Origin: Streptomyces sp. NK08204
Lineage (GTDB): Bacteria; Actinomycetota; Actinomycetes; Streptomycetales; Streptomycetaceae
DNA length: 64,000 nt
Assembly: GCF_020400585.1 (NCBI RefSeq)
Contig: NZ_JAINVF010000006.1
Coordinates: forward strand, 248,001-312,000
Reading direction: 5' to 3'
Below are positions 36,550 to 45,878 of this stretch, piece after piece. Every line of letters begins with the position of its first letter. Position 1 is the stretch's first letter. Position numbers and translations under genes: made by a program. The notes below the pieces were generated by a model. That model was not told the origin of the DNA and made no database searches. It worked only from the letters and a program-made list of their open reading frames with translations.

Positions 36550-38136
36550 TCAGTAGTTCCTGTCCACCGGACAGGAACTGCCGTTCGCGGGCAGGGAACC
36601 GTACAGCAGGAAGTCGTTGATCTTGCGGTGGACGCACTTGGAGGACGAGTAGCCGGTGTGTCCCTCACCCTTGTTGTCGAGCACGACCGCCGACGAGCCG
36701 AGCCTCCGGGCCGTCTCCACGGTCCAGCGGTACGGGGTCGCCGGGTCGCCGCGCGTGCCCACCAGCAGCATCCGGGCCGAGTGGACGTTCTTGACCCGGT
36801 TTCGGATGAAGTTCGTGCCCTTGGGACGGCCGTAGCACATCAGCAGTTGGGTGAGCCGGTAGCGGCCGAAGACCGGGGAGGCCTCCTCGTACGCGGCCCG
36901 CAGGCTCGTCAGGTCCTTGGTGATCTGCGTGGCGGCGGGCCGGTCGGGGTCGTCGGCGCAGTCGATCGCCATCAGCGCGGCCGGGAGGTTGTCCATCGGG
37001 ACGTCCTGCGCGTCGACGAGTCCGCCGTCCGACCGGTGCCGGCTGCCCTCGCCGTGCCGCGGGTTCATGCCGGCGGAGGAGAAGCTCAGCACGCCCCGGG
37101 TGTCACCGTCCTGGACCAGCGAGGCCAGCGCGCGTTCCAGCGACGGCCACAGATCCCTGCTGTAGAGGGCCTGCCCGATGGCCCCCACCAGGTCCTGCCC
37201 GGAGAACGAGCCACCGGCGTCCGAGGGCACCGGGTTCTCGTCCAGCGAGCGTACGAGCCCGACGACCTGCTGCCCGGCCGCGCGCCGGTCCTGTCCGAAC
37301 GGACAGGCGATGTCCGTCGCACACCAGTCCAGGAAATCGTCCAGCGCGGTCTGCTGCCCCTCGGCGGCCGCGATGCCCTGCTCGGACAGCGGCTCGGTCA
37401 GGGTGTCCACGCCGTCGAGAGCCAGCCGCCCCACCCGGTGCGGGAACTGTGCCGCGTACACCGCGCCGAGCCGGGTTCCGTAGGAGAACCCCAGGTAGTT
37501 GAGCTTCTTGTCGCCCAGTGCCTGACGGATCACGTCCAGGTCGCGGGAGGCGTTCACGGTGCCGATGTGCGGCAGCACCGTTCCGGAGTTCCTGGCGCAC
37601 ACCTGGGCGGCCTGCCGCAACTGCCGGAGCAGGGCCTGCGGACGGCCGGCGTCAGGGGGCCCGGTTCCGGCGGCGGTCGCCTCGTAGGCGCCTTCGCCGC
37701 AGCTCACGGGGGAGGACCGGCCCACTCCGCGCGGGTCGAAGGTGACCACGTCGTAGTTGTTCGTCAGGTCCATGTACGGCTTTCCGTCGGTGGCGAGTCC
37801 GCTGATGCCGGGGGCGCCCGGACCGCCGAAGTTCAACAGCACCGAGCCTCGTGAGGGGCCGGTGGCGCGGTAGCGCGCCAGCGCCACGTCGAGCGTGCCC
37901 GCGGCAGGCCTGGCGTAGTCGAGCGGGACGGTCACCTTCGAGCACTGGAGGTCCTTGGGCATGTCCGGGCCCTTGCAGGCCGCCCAGGTGATCTTCTGCC
38001 GGTAGAACCGGGACAGGTCGGCCTGCGGCCGCCCGGCAGCCGCTGCGGGCAGCCCGGCCGCGAGCAGCGCCAGGGTGAGTGCTCCCGCGCTCGCGCAACG
38101 TCGCGCGGCGGGCCGTGTGGATAGCGTGACCAGCAT
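36550..38136 (-). CDS. Secreted tripeptidyl-aminopeptidase-like alpha/beta hydrolase
   Basis: 528 residues. A signal peptide (SAGALTLALLAAGLPAAAAG) is followed by ITWAACKGPDMPKDLQCSKV, the N-terminal hallmark of SlpD/SlpE/Tap proteases. Catalytic features are LLNFGGPGAPG (oxyanion), NYLGFSYGTRLGAVYA (Ser nucleophile), VGTRGDPATPYRWT (Asp, in the TAP-like C-terminal domain) and LDNKGEGHTGYS (His). It removes tripeptides or similar from exported proteins' N-termini or medium peptides. ATG at 38136 follows GGGAGGT at 6 bases. A C-terminal Cys pair may form a disulfide. Confidence 0.92.
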   Translation of the reverse strand: MLVTLSTRPAARRCASAGALTLALLAAGLPAAAAGRPQADLSRFYRQKITWAACKGPDMPKDLQCSKVTVPLDYARPAAGTLDVALARYRATGPSRGSVLLNFGGPGAPGISGLATDGKPYMDLTNNYDVVTFDPRGVGRSSPVSCGEGAYEATAAGTGPPDAGRPQALLRQLRQAAQVCARNSGTVLPHIGTVNASRDLDVIRQALGDKKLNYLGFSYGTRLGAVYAAQFPHRVGRLALDGVDTLTEPLSEQGIAAAEGQQTALDDFLDWCATDIACPFGQDRRAAGQQVVGLVRSLDENPVPSDAGGSFSGQDLVGAIGQALYSRDLWPSLERALASLVQDGDTRGVLSFSSAGMNPRHGEGSRHRSDGGLVDAQDVPMDNLPAALMAIDCADDPDRPAATQITKDLTSLRAAYEEASPVFGRYRLTQLLMCYGRPKGTNFIRNRVKNVHSARMLLVGTRGDPATPYRWTVETARRLGSSAVVLDNKGEGHTGYSSSKCVHRKINDFLLYGSLPANGSSCPVDRNY

Positions 38137-38417
38137 CGATCGCACCTCCCGGGCGCTCGCTGCGGACCGGGACGGCGCCCTCGGATCACCATAAGGGGGC
38201 CCTGGGCGGCCCGCCTCCCGGCGAGCGGGACGGCACCCGGTGCCGTACTCTTTGCCCGCCCCATCCCCGTAAATGCTCATTAAGCATCTTTACGGTGCGT
38301 TCGATAACTCTGTCACTCGGCGGGGTGAAAGGTCGATCAGCCATAACTCGGATGGTTTCTCCCGCGTTTTATGCGTGCGGGTGAGTGCCCGCGTCTATGT
38401 CTGGAAGGCAGGAATCA

Positions 38418-39659
38418 ATGAGACGGGCTACCCGAAACAGCGTGATCGCCGTCGCCGCCGCCTCCGGCGCGCTGGCCGTGGCGATTCCGGTGTCCGCGGC
38501 CTTTGCGGCCGACGGCGCCGCCGCCGACGGCTCCGCGGCCGGCTCGCCCGGGCTGATCTCCGGCAACACGGTCCAGGTCCCGGTGCATGTGCCGGTGAAC
38601 GTGTGCGGCAATACCGTGGACGTGGTGGGGTTGCTGAATCCGGCGGCGGGCAATGCCTGCGGGAACGGTAATGGGGGGACGGGCGGATCCGCCACGTCCG
38701 GCGGCGCGACTGCGCAGAGCGAGGCGAACGACTCGCCCGGCGTGGTCAGCGGCAACACGGTCCAGGTCCCGGTGGATGTGCCGGTGAACGTGTGCGGCAA
38801 CAGCGTGGATGTGGTGGGGTTGCTGAATCCGGCGGCGGGCAATGCCTGCGGGAACGGTAATGGGGGGACGGGCGGATCCGCCACGTCCGGCGGCGCGACT
38901 GCGCAGAGCGAGGCGAACGACTCGCCCGGCGTGGTCAGCGGCAACACGGTCCAGGTCCCGGTGGATGTGCCGGTGAACGTGTGCGGCAACACCGTGGATG
39001 TGGTGGGGTTGCTGAACTCGGCGACGGGCAATGCCTGCGCGAACGGCGGTGGGCAGACGGGCGGAACCGCCACGCCAGGCACCGCTACCGCGCAGAGCGA
39101 GGCGAACGACTCGCCCGGCGTGGTCAGCGGCAACACCGTCCAGGTCCCGGTGGATGTGCCGGTGAACGTGTGCGGCAACACCGTGGATGTGGTGGGGTTG
39201 CTGAACCCGGCGACGGGCAATGCCTGCCCGAACGGCAGGACGGGCGGATCCGCCACGTCCGGCACCGCGACGGGGCGGAGCGAGACGAGCGACTCGCCCG
39301 GCGTGGTCAGCGGCAACGGCATCCAGCTCCCCGTTCACCACCCGGTGAACGTCAGCGGGAACTCCGTGGGCGTGGTCGGCGTGTCCCACCCGGTCCAGGG
39401 CAACACGTCCGTCAGCACCCCCGGCGACCAGCCCAGCACCGATCATCCCCGCGCCCACCACCCCGCCACCCACAGGCCGCAGGCTCCCGCCAGGTCCCAC
39501 CACCCGGCCCCGCGGTCCCCGCACCTGGTTGCGCCGCCCACGGCCAGCCTGGCCCACACCGGGACGGACATGACGGTCCCCGCGCTGGCCGGCAGCGCGG
39601 CCTTCCTCCTCGGCGGCGCGATCCTCTACCGCCGCTTCCGTCCGATGCGCCGCCACTGA
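38418..39659 (+). CDS. Multi-domain wall-anchored chaplin (five chaplin modules)
   Basis: 413 residues. Signal peptide (SVIAVAAASGALAVAIPVSAAFA) then five chaplin modules. Modules 1-4 each show SGNTVQVPVxVPVNVCGN, SVDVVGLLNP and GNAC, with the two cysteines that form the module disulfide. Module 5 (GNGIQLPVHHPVNVSGNSVG) lacks both cysteines. Modules are joined by Gly/Ser linkers with TAQSEANDSPG. The C-terminus is a His/Pro-rich spacer, the sortase motif LAHTG, a hydrophobic helix and RRFRPMRRH. Known long chaplins ChpA-C have two modules, so five is unusual. Chaplins form amyloid-like surface films for aerial growth. The ATG follows AGGCAGGA. Confidence 0.95.
   Translation: MRRATRNSVIAVAAASGALAVAIPVSAAFAADGAAADGSAAGSPGLISGNTVQVPVHVPVNVCGNTVDVVGLLNPAAGNACGNGNGGTGGSATSGGATAQSEANDSPGVVSGNTVQVPVDVPVNVCGNSVDVVGLLNPAAGNACGNGNGGTGGSATSGGATAQSEANDSPGVVSGNTVQVPVDVPVNVCGNTVDVVGLLNSATGNACANGGGQTGGTATPGTATAQSEANDSPGVVSGNTVQVPVDVPVNVCGNTVDVVGLLNPATGNACPNGRTGGSATSGTATGRSETSDSPGVVSGNGIQLPVHHPVNVSGNSVGVVGVSHPVQGNTSVSTPGDQPSTDHPRAHHPATHRPQAPARSHHPAPRSPHLVAPPTASLAHTGTDMTVPALAGSAAFLLGGAILYRRFRPMRRH
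38553..39302 (+). repeat. Near-identical 189-base repeats within chaplin gene
   Basis: Repeat units begin at 38553, 38742, 38931 and 39120 with exact 189-base spacing, and a divergent unit begins at 39303. Units 1 and 2 differ at only a few bases over most of their length, including the shared linker coding GNGGTGGSATSGGATAQSEA. This is recent in-frame duplication and is prone to recombination. Confidence 0.92.
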
Positions 39660-39683
39660 CCCAGCGGCGCCTGCATTGCCAAA

Positions 39684-39711
39684 GCCCCACCGGACGCCGG
39701 ACCGGTGGGGC
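39684..39711 (+). terminator. Terminator after chaplin gene
   Basis: Perfect 10-base stem GCCCCACCGG / CCGGTGGGGC with an 8-base loop, 25 bases past the chaplin stop. Confidence 0.8.
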
Positions 39712-39899
39712 CCCTGACACCGGTGGAACAGCCGGTGCGCCATGGCGGCCTGGCCGGCCGGACGTTGCCCCGCGCGGTATGGGCGAGCCGTGGCCGAACC
39801 CCTCATGGCGCGGCCCCCGTTGATCGGGAAGGATGCTGCGGGTCCAGTGCGGCACCCGGCGCACCGACCCGTGCAAGCCCAGCGAAAGGGAGCGTAGTC

Positions 39900-40760
39900 A
39901 TGACCTCTCCGGCCCCCCAGGACCTTGTCATCACGCGGGCCGCCATCGAGGACTGGCCGGTGATCAGCGAGTGGGCGGCGGCGGAGGGCTGGAATCCCGG
40001 GCTGTCCGACGGTCCCGCCTTCTTCGCCCAGGACCCCGACGGGTTCTTCCTCGGCCGGATCGACGGGGAACCCGTATCGGCCGTATCCGTCGTCAACTAC
40101 GGCACCGACTACGCATTCCTCGGCTGCTACCTCGTCCGACCGGGCCTGCGCGGCCACGGACACGGCCTCACCACCTGGAAGACCGCCCTGGCTCACGCCT
40201 GCGAGCGCACCATCGGCCTGGACGGAGTCGTCGCCCAGCAGGACAACTACCGCCAGTCCGGCTTCGAACTCGCCTACCGCACCATCCGGTTCACCGGCAT
40301 CGCGCCCGAGAGCTCCGGGGGGAGTCCCGAGGGGGTCCGGCGCGCCGCGTCCCATGACTTCGCCGCGATCTCCGCCTACGACAGCGCCTGTTACCCGGCC
40401 GACCGTCCGCGCTTCCTCGCCGAGTGGCTCACCACCCCCGGCCACCGCACGTACGTCCGCCACGACGGCTCCCGCCTCACCGGCTACGGAGTGATCCGCC
40501 CCGCCCGTGACACCCTCCGCATCGGACCGCTGTTCGCCGACACCGCCGACGACGCGCGAGCGCTGTTCACCGCCCTCACCGCCGACGTCGCCGGACACGC
40601 GGTCGCCATCGACGTACCCGAGCCCAACACCGCCGGCACCGCCCTCGCCGAACAGGCCGGACTCACCGCCTCCTTCGAGACGGCCCGCATGTACACCGGT
40701 CCGGTCCGCGCCCACGCCCAGGAGCGCGTCTTCGGTGTCACCACCCTCGAACTCGGCTGA
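39900..40760 (+). CDS. GNAT-family N-acetyltransferase
   Basis: 286 residues. The N-terminal GNAT domain contains DLVITRAAIEDWPVISEWAA, FFLGRIDGEPVSAVSVVNYG and the acetyl-CoA loop VRPGLRGHGHGLTTWK (RxxGxG). A C-terminal GNAT-like half follows (DFAAISAYDSACYPADRPRF to VAIDVPEPNTAGTALAEQAG), as in two-domain YitI-like acetyltransferases. ATG at 39900 follows AAAGGGAG. Substrate unknown. Confidence 0.9.
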   Translation: MTSPAPQDLVITRAAIEDWPVISEWAAAEGWNPGLSDGPAFFAQDPDGFFLGRIDGEPVSAVSVVNYGTDYAFLGCYLVRPGLRGHGHGLTTWKTALAHACERTIGLDGVVAQQDNYRQSGFELAYRTIRFTGIAPESSGGSPEGVRRAASHDFAAISAYDSACYPADRPRFLAEWLTTPGHRTYVRHDGSRLTGYGVIRPARDTLRIGPLFADTADDARALFTALTADVAGHAVAIDVPEPNTAGTALAEQAGLTASFETARMYTGPVRAHAQERVFGVTTLELG

Positions 40761-40832
40761 CCGGCGCCGATACCGCTGCCGGCGGCGGGCGATCCCGTTG
40801 CCCGGCCGCGCCGTCGGTGCTGGAGTGAGCAC

Positions 40833-41620
40833 ATGGACCGCACCTCTCTGCTCGCCCTCTACGACCGTGCCATGCGCGAGGGCGCCCGGCCCGACGGGCC
40901 CGGGGCCCGGATTTTTTCGAGCGGGCCGGTGCGGTGGTGCGCCAGGTTGCCGATGCCCAGGGGTGGAACGGTGTCCTGTGGTCCGGCCTGGACGAGGCGG
41001 GAGAAGACGCGGACCGGGTGATCCACGAGCAGATCGCCCGTTTCACCGCGCTGGGCCGGGACTTCGAGTGGAAGCTGTACGGGCACGACCGGCCGGCGGA
41101 TCTCGGCTCGAGGCTCGCCGCCGCCGGGTTTCGGGCGGAACCGGAGGAGGCGCTGCTGGCCGGCGAGACCGCCAGGATCGCCGTGGACGCCGAACCGCCG
41201 TCCGGCATCCGCCTCGTACGGGTCATCGATCCGGCCGGCGTCGAACTCGTCGTGGACGTGCACGAGAAGGCCTTCGGCACCGACGGCACCCGGCTGCGCC
41301 ACCGGCTGCGTGCCCGGCTGGCCGACGACCCCGGCACGGTCGTCGCCGTGGTCGCGCTCGCCGGGGACGAGCCGGTGAGCGCGGCCCGTATGGAGCTGGT
41401 GCCCGGCACCCCGTTCGCCGGACTGTGGGGCGGCGGCACCGTCGAGGCCTGGCGCGGCCGGGGTGTCTACCGCGCCCTGGTGGCCCACCGCGCCCGGGTG
41501 GCCGCCGCCCGCGGCCACCCCTACCTCCAGGTCGACGCCTCGCCCCTGAGCCGCCCGATCCTGGAGCGCCTCGGATTCCACGCGCTGAGCACCACGACCC
41601 CCTATTTGTACAAGGTTTGA
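40833..41620 (+). pseudogene. GNAT acetyltransferase with frameshift in a T6 run
   Basis: The gene starts with ATG at 40833 behind GGAGTGAG (MDRTSLLALYDRAMREGARP) and runs in frame to GARIF. At the T run 40912-40917 the frame must change to read ERAGAVVRQVADAQGWNGVL and the rest of a two-domain GNAT: RLVRVIDPAGVELVVDVHEK, TPFAGLWGGGTVEAWRGRGV-YRALVAH (acetyl-CoA loop) and a stop at 41620. Removing two T or adding one restores a single 262-263-residue protein. Nothing else is damaged, so this is either a fresh mutation, slippage, or a sequence error. Confidence 0.8.
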
Positions 41621-41683
41621 CGGTAGCGGACGCAGTCTCTCTGTTCACCGGACCGTCATGCCATGTACCTTTCAATAAATCGA

Positions 41684-41717
41684 CGCGTGTAGAACCCTCT
41701 AGCACGTTCTACGCGCG
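41684..41717. promoter_or_regulatory. Inverted repeat upstream of secreted-protein gene
   Basis: CGCGTGTAGAAC and GTTCTACGCGCG are 12-base arms with one mismatch around a 10-base spacer, ending 54 bases before the ATG at 41771. It lies between the GNAT stop and the secreted-protein gene, where a promoter is expected, and could be an operator or a hairpin terminator of the upstream gene. No T run. Confidence 0.45.
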
Positions 41718-41770
41718 CAGAATTGGCGCCCGCACCGCCTCTCCCCCACCCCTCATGGAGGTTCGTCCGG

Positions 41771-43225
41771 ATGCTTGGATCCAACAGGTCCAGCCGCAGA
41801 TTCACCACCGCCCTGGCCGGGTTCGGGCTGCTCCTCGGCGGAGCCGCCCTCCAGCTCGGCACCGGTGCCGCTCCCGCCCACGCGGCGACCACACACCGGG
41901 TCCTGTTCGACAACGCCCACGCCGAGACGGCCGGCAACGCCGACTGGATCATCTCCACCAGCCAGCCCGACCCGCTCGGCCAGAACGCCACGCCCTCGGC
42001 CGAGACGGACTGGACCGGCGCCCTGTCCTCCTGGGGCGTGGACCTGCAGAAGACCGGCAGCTACAGCCTGAAGACGCTGCCGTCGGGGTCCAGCCTCAGT
42101 TACGGCGGCACCTCCTCGACCGACCTGTCCAACTTCGACACGCTGGTCCTGCCCGAGCCGAACACGCTGTTCACGGCCGCCGAGAAGACGGCGATCATGA
42201 ACTTCGTGAAGAACGGCGGCGGCCTGTTCATGATCTCCGACCACACCGGGGCCGACCGCAACAACGACGGCTACGACGCGGTCGAGATCCTCAACGACCT
42301 GATGAGCAACAACAGTGTCGACTCCACAGACCCGTTCGGCTTCTCCATCGACTCGCTGAACATCGCCTCCGACCACCCGGCGGCCATCAGCGACAGCACC
42401 AACCCGGTACTGCACGGCTCCTTCGGCAACGTCACCAAGAGCCTGATCGCCAACGGCACCACCGCCACGCTCAAGCCCGCCGACAACTCCTCCGTCAAGG
42501 GCCTGCTCTACCGCACCGGTTACTCCGGCAACACCGGCGCCTTCTTCCTGACCAGCACCTTCGGTGCGGGGCGCGTCGCCTTCTGGGGCGACAGCTCGCC
42601 CGTCGACGACGGCACCGGCCAGTCCGGCAACACGCTGTACGACGGCTGGAACGACTCCACCGCCACCAACGCCCCCCTCGCCCTCAACGCCACCGCGTGG
42701 CTGGCCGGTGACGGCACCACCAGCGGCGGCGGAGGCGGCGGCACGGGCACCTACACCGCTGCGCAGCTCCTCGGCAACAACGGCTTCGAGTCCGGGAACA
42801 CCGTCTGGAGCGCCTCGAGCGGTGTCATCACCAACTCCACCGGCGAGTCGCCCCGCACGGGCTCCTACTACGCCTGGCTCGACGGCTACGGCAGCGCCAC
42901 CACCGACACCCTCTCGCAGTCGGTGACCATCCCGTCCGGCTGCGCCAGCGCCAACCTCAGCTTCTACCTGCACGTCGACACGGCGGAGACCACGACCACC
43001 ACGGCGTACGACACGCTCAAGGTGCAGGTGCTCAACAGCTCCGGCTCCGTGCTGAGCACCCTGGCGACCTACTCGAACCTCAACGCCGCCAGCGGATACA
43101 CGCAGCGCAGCTTCAACCTGAGCAGCTACGCCGGGCAGACCGTGACCCTCAAGTTCACCGGCACCGAGGGTTCCACGCTCCAGACGTCGTTCGTCCTGGA
43201 CGACACGGCGCTCAACGTCAGCTGA
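41771..43225 (+). CDS. Large secreted protein with amidotransferase-like and beta-sandwich domains
   Basis: 484 residues. A signal peptide ([20 protein letters not shown] to AHA) then a domain of about 280 residues with [60 protein letters not shown] and [14 protein letters not shown], resembling the DUF4350 / ThuA-like class I amidotransferase-fold family. After a Gly-rich linker comes a C-terminal beta-sandwich like carbohydrate-binding modules ([19 protein letters not shown] to [12 protein letters not shown]). Probably an exported carbohydrate-active or binding protein; activity unproven. ATG at 41771 follows GGAGG. Confidence 0.78.
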   Translation: MLGSNRSSRRFTTALAGFGLLLGGAALQLGTGAAPAHAATTHRVLFDNAHAETAGNADWIISTSQPDPLGQNATPSAETDWTGALSSWGVDLQKTGSYSLKTLPSGSSLSYGGTSSTDLSNFDTLVLPEPNTLFTAAEKTAIMNFVKNGGGLFMISDHTGADRNNDGYDAVEILNDLMSNNSVDSTDPFGFSIDSLNIASDHPAAISDSTNPVLHGSFGNVTKSLIANGTTATLKPADNSSVKGLLYRTGYSGNTGAFFLTSTFGAGRVAFWGDSSPVDDGTGQSGNTLYDGWNDSTATNAPLALNATAWLAGDGTTSGGGGGGTGTYTAAQLLGNNGFESGNTVWSASSGVITNSTGESPRTGSYYAWLDGYGSATTDTLSQSVTIPSGCASANLSFYLHVDTAETTTTTAYDTLKVQVLNSSGSVLSTLATYSNLNAASGYTQRSFNLSSYAGQTVTLKFTGTEGSTLQTSFVLDDTALNVS

Positions 43226-43231
43226 GGCCCC

Positions 43232-43255
43232 GGGCCCGGCCTCGAGGCCGGGCCC
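43232..43255 (+). terminator. Terminator after secreted-protein gene
   Basis: GGGCCCGGCCTC / GAGGCCGGGCCC is a perfect 12+12 palindrome 6 bases past the stop. Confidence 0.75.
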
Positions 43256-43490
43256 ACCCGGTTCACGCCGCCGGCAGTGTCCGATCCGGCGTGTTCCAGC
43301 CGGAGTCCGCACGCCGGGCCGCGCGGCTCGTACGGATCGGCCGTCCGGCAGGTCGCGGTCCGTGTCACCGATTCGCCCGCGAGCACGTGATCACCCCGCT
43401 GCTCTGCGGGTGGTGTCTGAGCTGGACACCAGGGTCAGCCCGCCGTCCTGCGCGCACGACGGCCCGCGTGCCGTCGAGGCGGGCGTGAGG

Positions 43491-43520
43491 AAGGCCGGTC
43501 CACCCGGGTGGACCGGCCTT
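43491..43520. terminator. Second strong terminator-like palindrome
   Basis: AAGGCCGGTCCACCC / GGGTGGACCGGCCTT is a perfect 15+15 palindrome followed on the plus strand by CGTGTTT. It lies 52 bases beyond the stop of the minus-strand SPW gene. Likely bidirectional. Confidence 0.75.
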
Positions 43521-43571
43521 CGTGTTTGCCTGTCTCTTACTGATCGGTCTTCCTTTCCTCGTGTCTTGTCT

Positions 43572-44009
43572 TCATGGCTGGGGAGCGCGCTTCGCCGCCG
43601 TGCCGGCGCACATCAGCCCGAGGATGAAGGCCAGCCCGCCGATGATGACGTTGTTGATGATGACGCCCGCGTCCGGGCTCGTGCCCACGACCCACGGTGC
43701 GATGACCATCCAGACACCCATGGCGCACATGGCCCAGCTCAGGCCGTACATCCGCTCGGGGGCCCTGGTGAATCCGAGTGCCAGCAGGCCGATCGCGATG
43801 CCCATGATCAGGTTGTGGGTCACGAGCGCCGGCTGGCTCGTCGTGTAGTGCAGGATCCACGGAGATGCCGCGCAGTACAGGCCGAGCAGGAACACCGGCC
43901 CGTCCACGAGCGCCACATCACGGCCGCCGAGCATGCGGGCGTAGCGTGCCCGCATTTCGGAGACATCGGGGTGGCTTGTTATGTCACCCCTGTGTGAGAC
44001 GTTGGCCAT
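43572..44009 (-). CDS. SPW-repeat membrane protein
   Basis: 145 residues. Four hydrophobic segments with the SPW signature: YCAASPWILHYTTSQPALVT, and in the second half a partner repeat IAPWVVGTSPDAGVIINNVI. Between them are LIMGIAIGLLALGFTRAPER and LSWAMCAMGVWMV. SPW-repeat proteins are small integral membrane proteins of unknown role. ATG at 44009 follows AAAGGAGA. Confidence 0.9.
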   Translation of the reverse strand: MANVSHRGDITSHPDVSEMRARYARMLGGRDVALVDGPVFLLGLYCAASPWILHYTTSQPALVTHNLIMGIAIGLLALGFTRAPERMYGLSWAMCAMGVWMVIAPWVVGTSPDAGVIINNVIIGGLAFILGLMCAGTAAKRAPQP

Positions 44010-44505
44010 GACTCGTCTCCTTTGACTTGTGCAGGCAGCGACCGCATCTTGTGCGGTATGCGGTAAGCGCCGCTTAGCGCCCATTGTGCCCTTATTTCTT
44101 GTTTATGTGTAGGGGTCGGTGTCTGTGGTGAGGGAGCCCCGGCCGGGCGCGTTCCGGCCTTCGGCGTGCGTCGCCGTGACGGGGCACGCGCGTCGCCGTC
44201 GCGTCGCCGGTACCGTCCCCGTCGCCCCGGATGCCGTAGGGCCGCACGGCCTGGCGTGTCCGGCCCGCGGCGCCATCGCCCGTGGTGCACGCCGGTTTCC
44301 GCGCCCCGGCCTCCCGTGCGCACCGTCGGCTCCCGTCGCCGTCGCACCCTCCCGGGCCGTTCGTCGCCGCGTCCGGGCGCGCTGTGAGCCGCGTCACGAG
44401 ATCGCCGGAATTTACTTGAGTGCATGAAAGGTTGCTGACTGCATCTGATCTGTCGAGACCCTGCGTCCGGGCCGCACCAGCCCGTGCGCCACCAGTGAGG
44501 CACCC
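44010..44505. other. Divergent gene-free region
   Basis: About 500 bases between the SPW gene and the aldehyde dehydrogenase gene. No supported gene; the open frames are Arg/Ala-rich shadows. AT-rich patches at about 44090-44110 (TTATTTCTTGTTTATG) and 44408-44432 (GAATTTACTTGAGTGCATG) are the likely promoter zones for the two divergent genes. Confidence 0.5.
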
Positions 44506-45828
44506 GTGAACCACTCCACCCCCGAGCGGCCCGCCGACATCGTCGCCCGGCTGCGCGCCACCTTCCGCACCGGCCGCACCAAGCCCGTCCAGTGGCGTAC
44601 CGGTCAGTTGCGACGCCTGCGCGCCCTGCTCACGGAGAACGGTGCCGATCTCGCCGCCGCCCTCCACGCCGACCTGGGCAAGAGCGGCACCGAGGCCCAC
44701 CGCACCGAGATCGACTTCACCGTCCGCGAGATCGACCACACCCTGGAGCACCTGGCCGGCTGGCTGCGCCCCGAGCCCGCGCCCGTCCCCGCGTACCTCG
44801 GCGCCGACGCGACGGCCTGGACGCAGTACGACCCGCTCGGCGTCGTCCTCGTCATCGCGCCCTGGAACTACCCGGCCCAGCTGCTGCTCGCCCCCCTGGT
44901 CGGCGCGCTCGCCTCGGGCAACGCGGTCGTCGCCAAGCCGAGCGAGCTGGCCCCGGTTACCTCTGCCACGCTGGCCCGGCTGATCCCGGCCTACCTCGAC
45001 ACCGACGCCGTCGCCGTGGTCGAGGGCGGAGTCCCGGAGACCACCGCCCTGCTGGCCGAGCGCTTCGACCACATCTTCTACACCGGCAACGCAACCGTCG
45101 GCCGGATCGTGATGCGCGCCGCCGCCGAACACCTCACCCCCGTCACCCTCGAACTGGGCGGAAAGTCCCCGGCGTTCGTCGACCGGGGCACCGACCTCGC
45201 CGTGGTGGCGGACCGACTCGCCCGCGGCAAGTTCCTGAACGCCGGCCAGACCTGCGTCGCTCCCGACTACGTCCTGACGGACCCTCAGACCGCGGCGGAT
45301 CTGGAAACCGCGCTGGCCCATGCCGTCCAGGGGCTGTTCGGCACCGACCCGGCGGCCTCGCCGGAGTACGGCCGGATCGTCAACGAGCGGCATTTCGACC
45401 GGCTCCGCGCCCTGCTGGGCTCGGGCCGTGTCGCCGTCGGCGGCGACAGTGACCGCAGCACCAGGTACATCGCGCCGACCGTGCTCGCGGACGTCGCCCC
45501 CGAGGCGCCCGTGATGCAGGAGGAGATCTTCGGGCCGATCCTGCCGATCCTCACGGTGACCGGCCTGGACGAGGCCATCGACTTCATCAACGACCGTGAC
45601 AAGCCCCTCGCGCTGTACGTCTTCTCCGGGTCCGAGGAGACGCGCGAGCGCATCGCCGCCGAGACGTCCTCCGGCGGCCTCGGCCACGGCCTGCCTCTGG
45701 CCCATCTCACCGTCAGCGACCTGCCCTTCGGCGGAGTGGGGGAGAGCGGCATGGGCAGCTACCACGGCCGCTACTCGATCGAGACCTTCAGCCACCGCAA
45801 GGCGGTGCTCGACAAGCCGCTCGGCTGA
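44506..45828 (+). CDS. Aldehyde dehydrogenase (class 3-like)
   Basis: 440 residues, shorter than the ~480 of class 1/2 enzymes and like class 3 ALDHs. Catalytic Glu in [13 protein letters not shown], catalytic Cys in [19 protein letters not shown]-binding [20 protein letters not shown] and [13 protein letters not shown]. It oxidises aldehydes to acids with NAD(P)+. The C-terminus [20 protein letters not shown] is typical. GTG at 44506 after GTGAGGCACC. It is followed by an aldo/keto reductase 50 bases on in the same direction, possibly cotranscribed. Confidence 0.95.
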   Translation: MNHSTPERPADIVARLRATFRTGRTKPVQWRTGQLRRLRALLTENGADLAAALHADLGKSGTEAHRTEIDFTVREIDHTLEHLAGWLRPEPAPVPAYLGADATAWTQYDPLGVVLVIAPWNYPAQLLLAPLVGALASGNAVVAKPSELAPVTSATLARLIPAYLDTDAVAVVEGGVPETTALLAERFDHIFYTGNATVGRIVMRAAAEHLTPVTLELGGKSPAFVDRGTDLAVVADRLARGKFLNAGQTCVAPDYVLTDPQTAADLETALAHAVQGLFGTDPAASPEYGRIVNERHFDRLRALLGSGRVAVGGDSDRSTRYIAPTVLADVAPEAPVMQEEIFGPILPILTVTGLDEAIDFINDRDKPLALYVFSGSEETRERIAAETSSGGLGHGLPLAHLTVSDLPFGGVGESGMGSYHGRYSIETFSHRKAVLDKPLG

Positions 45829-45878
45829 CCCCCGTAACCCGCCGCAGGGGCCGTCGGCAGGTGTGCGACACTCCGCCG

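Larger units (their letters stand above)
43226..43571. other. Intergenic stretch with two strong palindromes
   Basis: About 345 bases with no supported gene. It holds a 24-base perfect palindrome at 43232-43255 and a 30-base perfect palindrome at 43491-43520, both terminator-like. The sequence between looks non-coding on both strands. Confidence 0.6.

Noticed and set aside
38553..39302. Regular direct repeats that could look like a repeat array
   Set aside because: Units are 189 bases, contiguous and coding; no short repeats with unique spacers and no cas genes, so not CRISPR.
38415..40832. 805-residue minus-strand open frame over the chaplin gene
   Set aside because: Its repeats are the mirror of the chaplin modules; the sense frame has signal peptide, cysteines and sortase motif.
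44119..44427. 102-residue plus frame in the SPW-ALDH gap
   Set aside because: Arg/Ala-rich, no ribosome site or family motif; looks like GC-bias noise.
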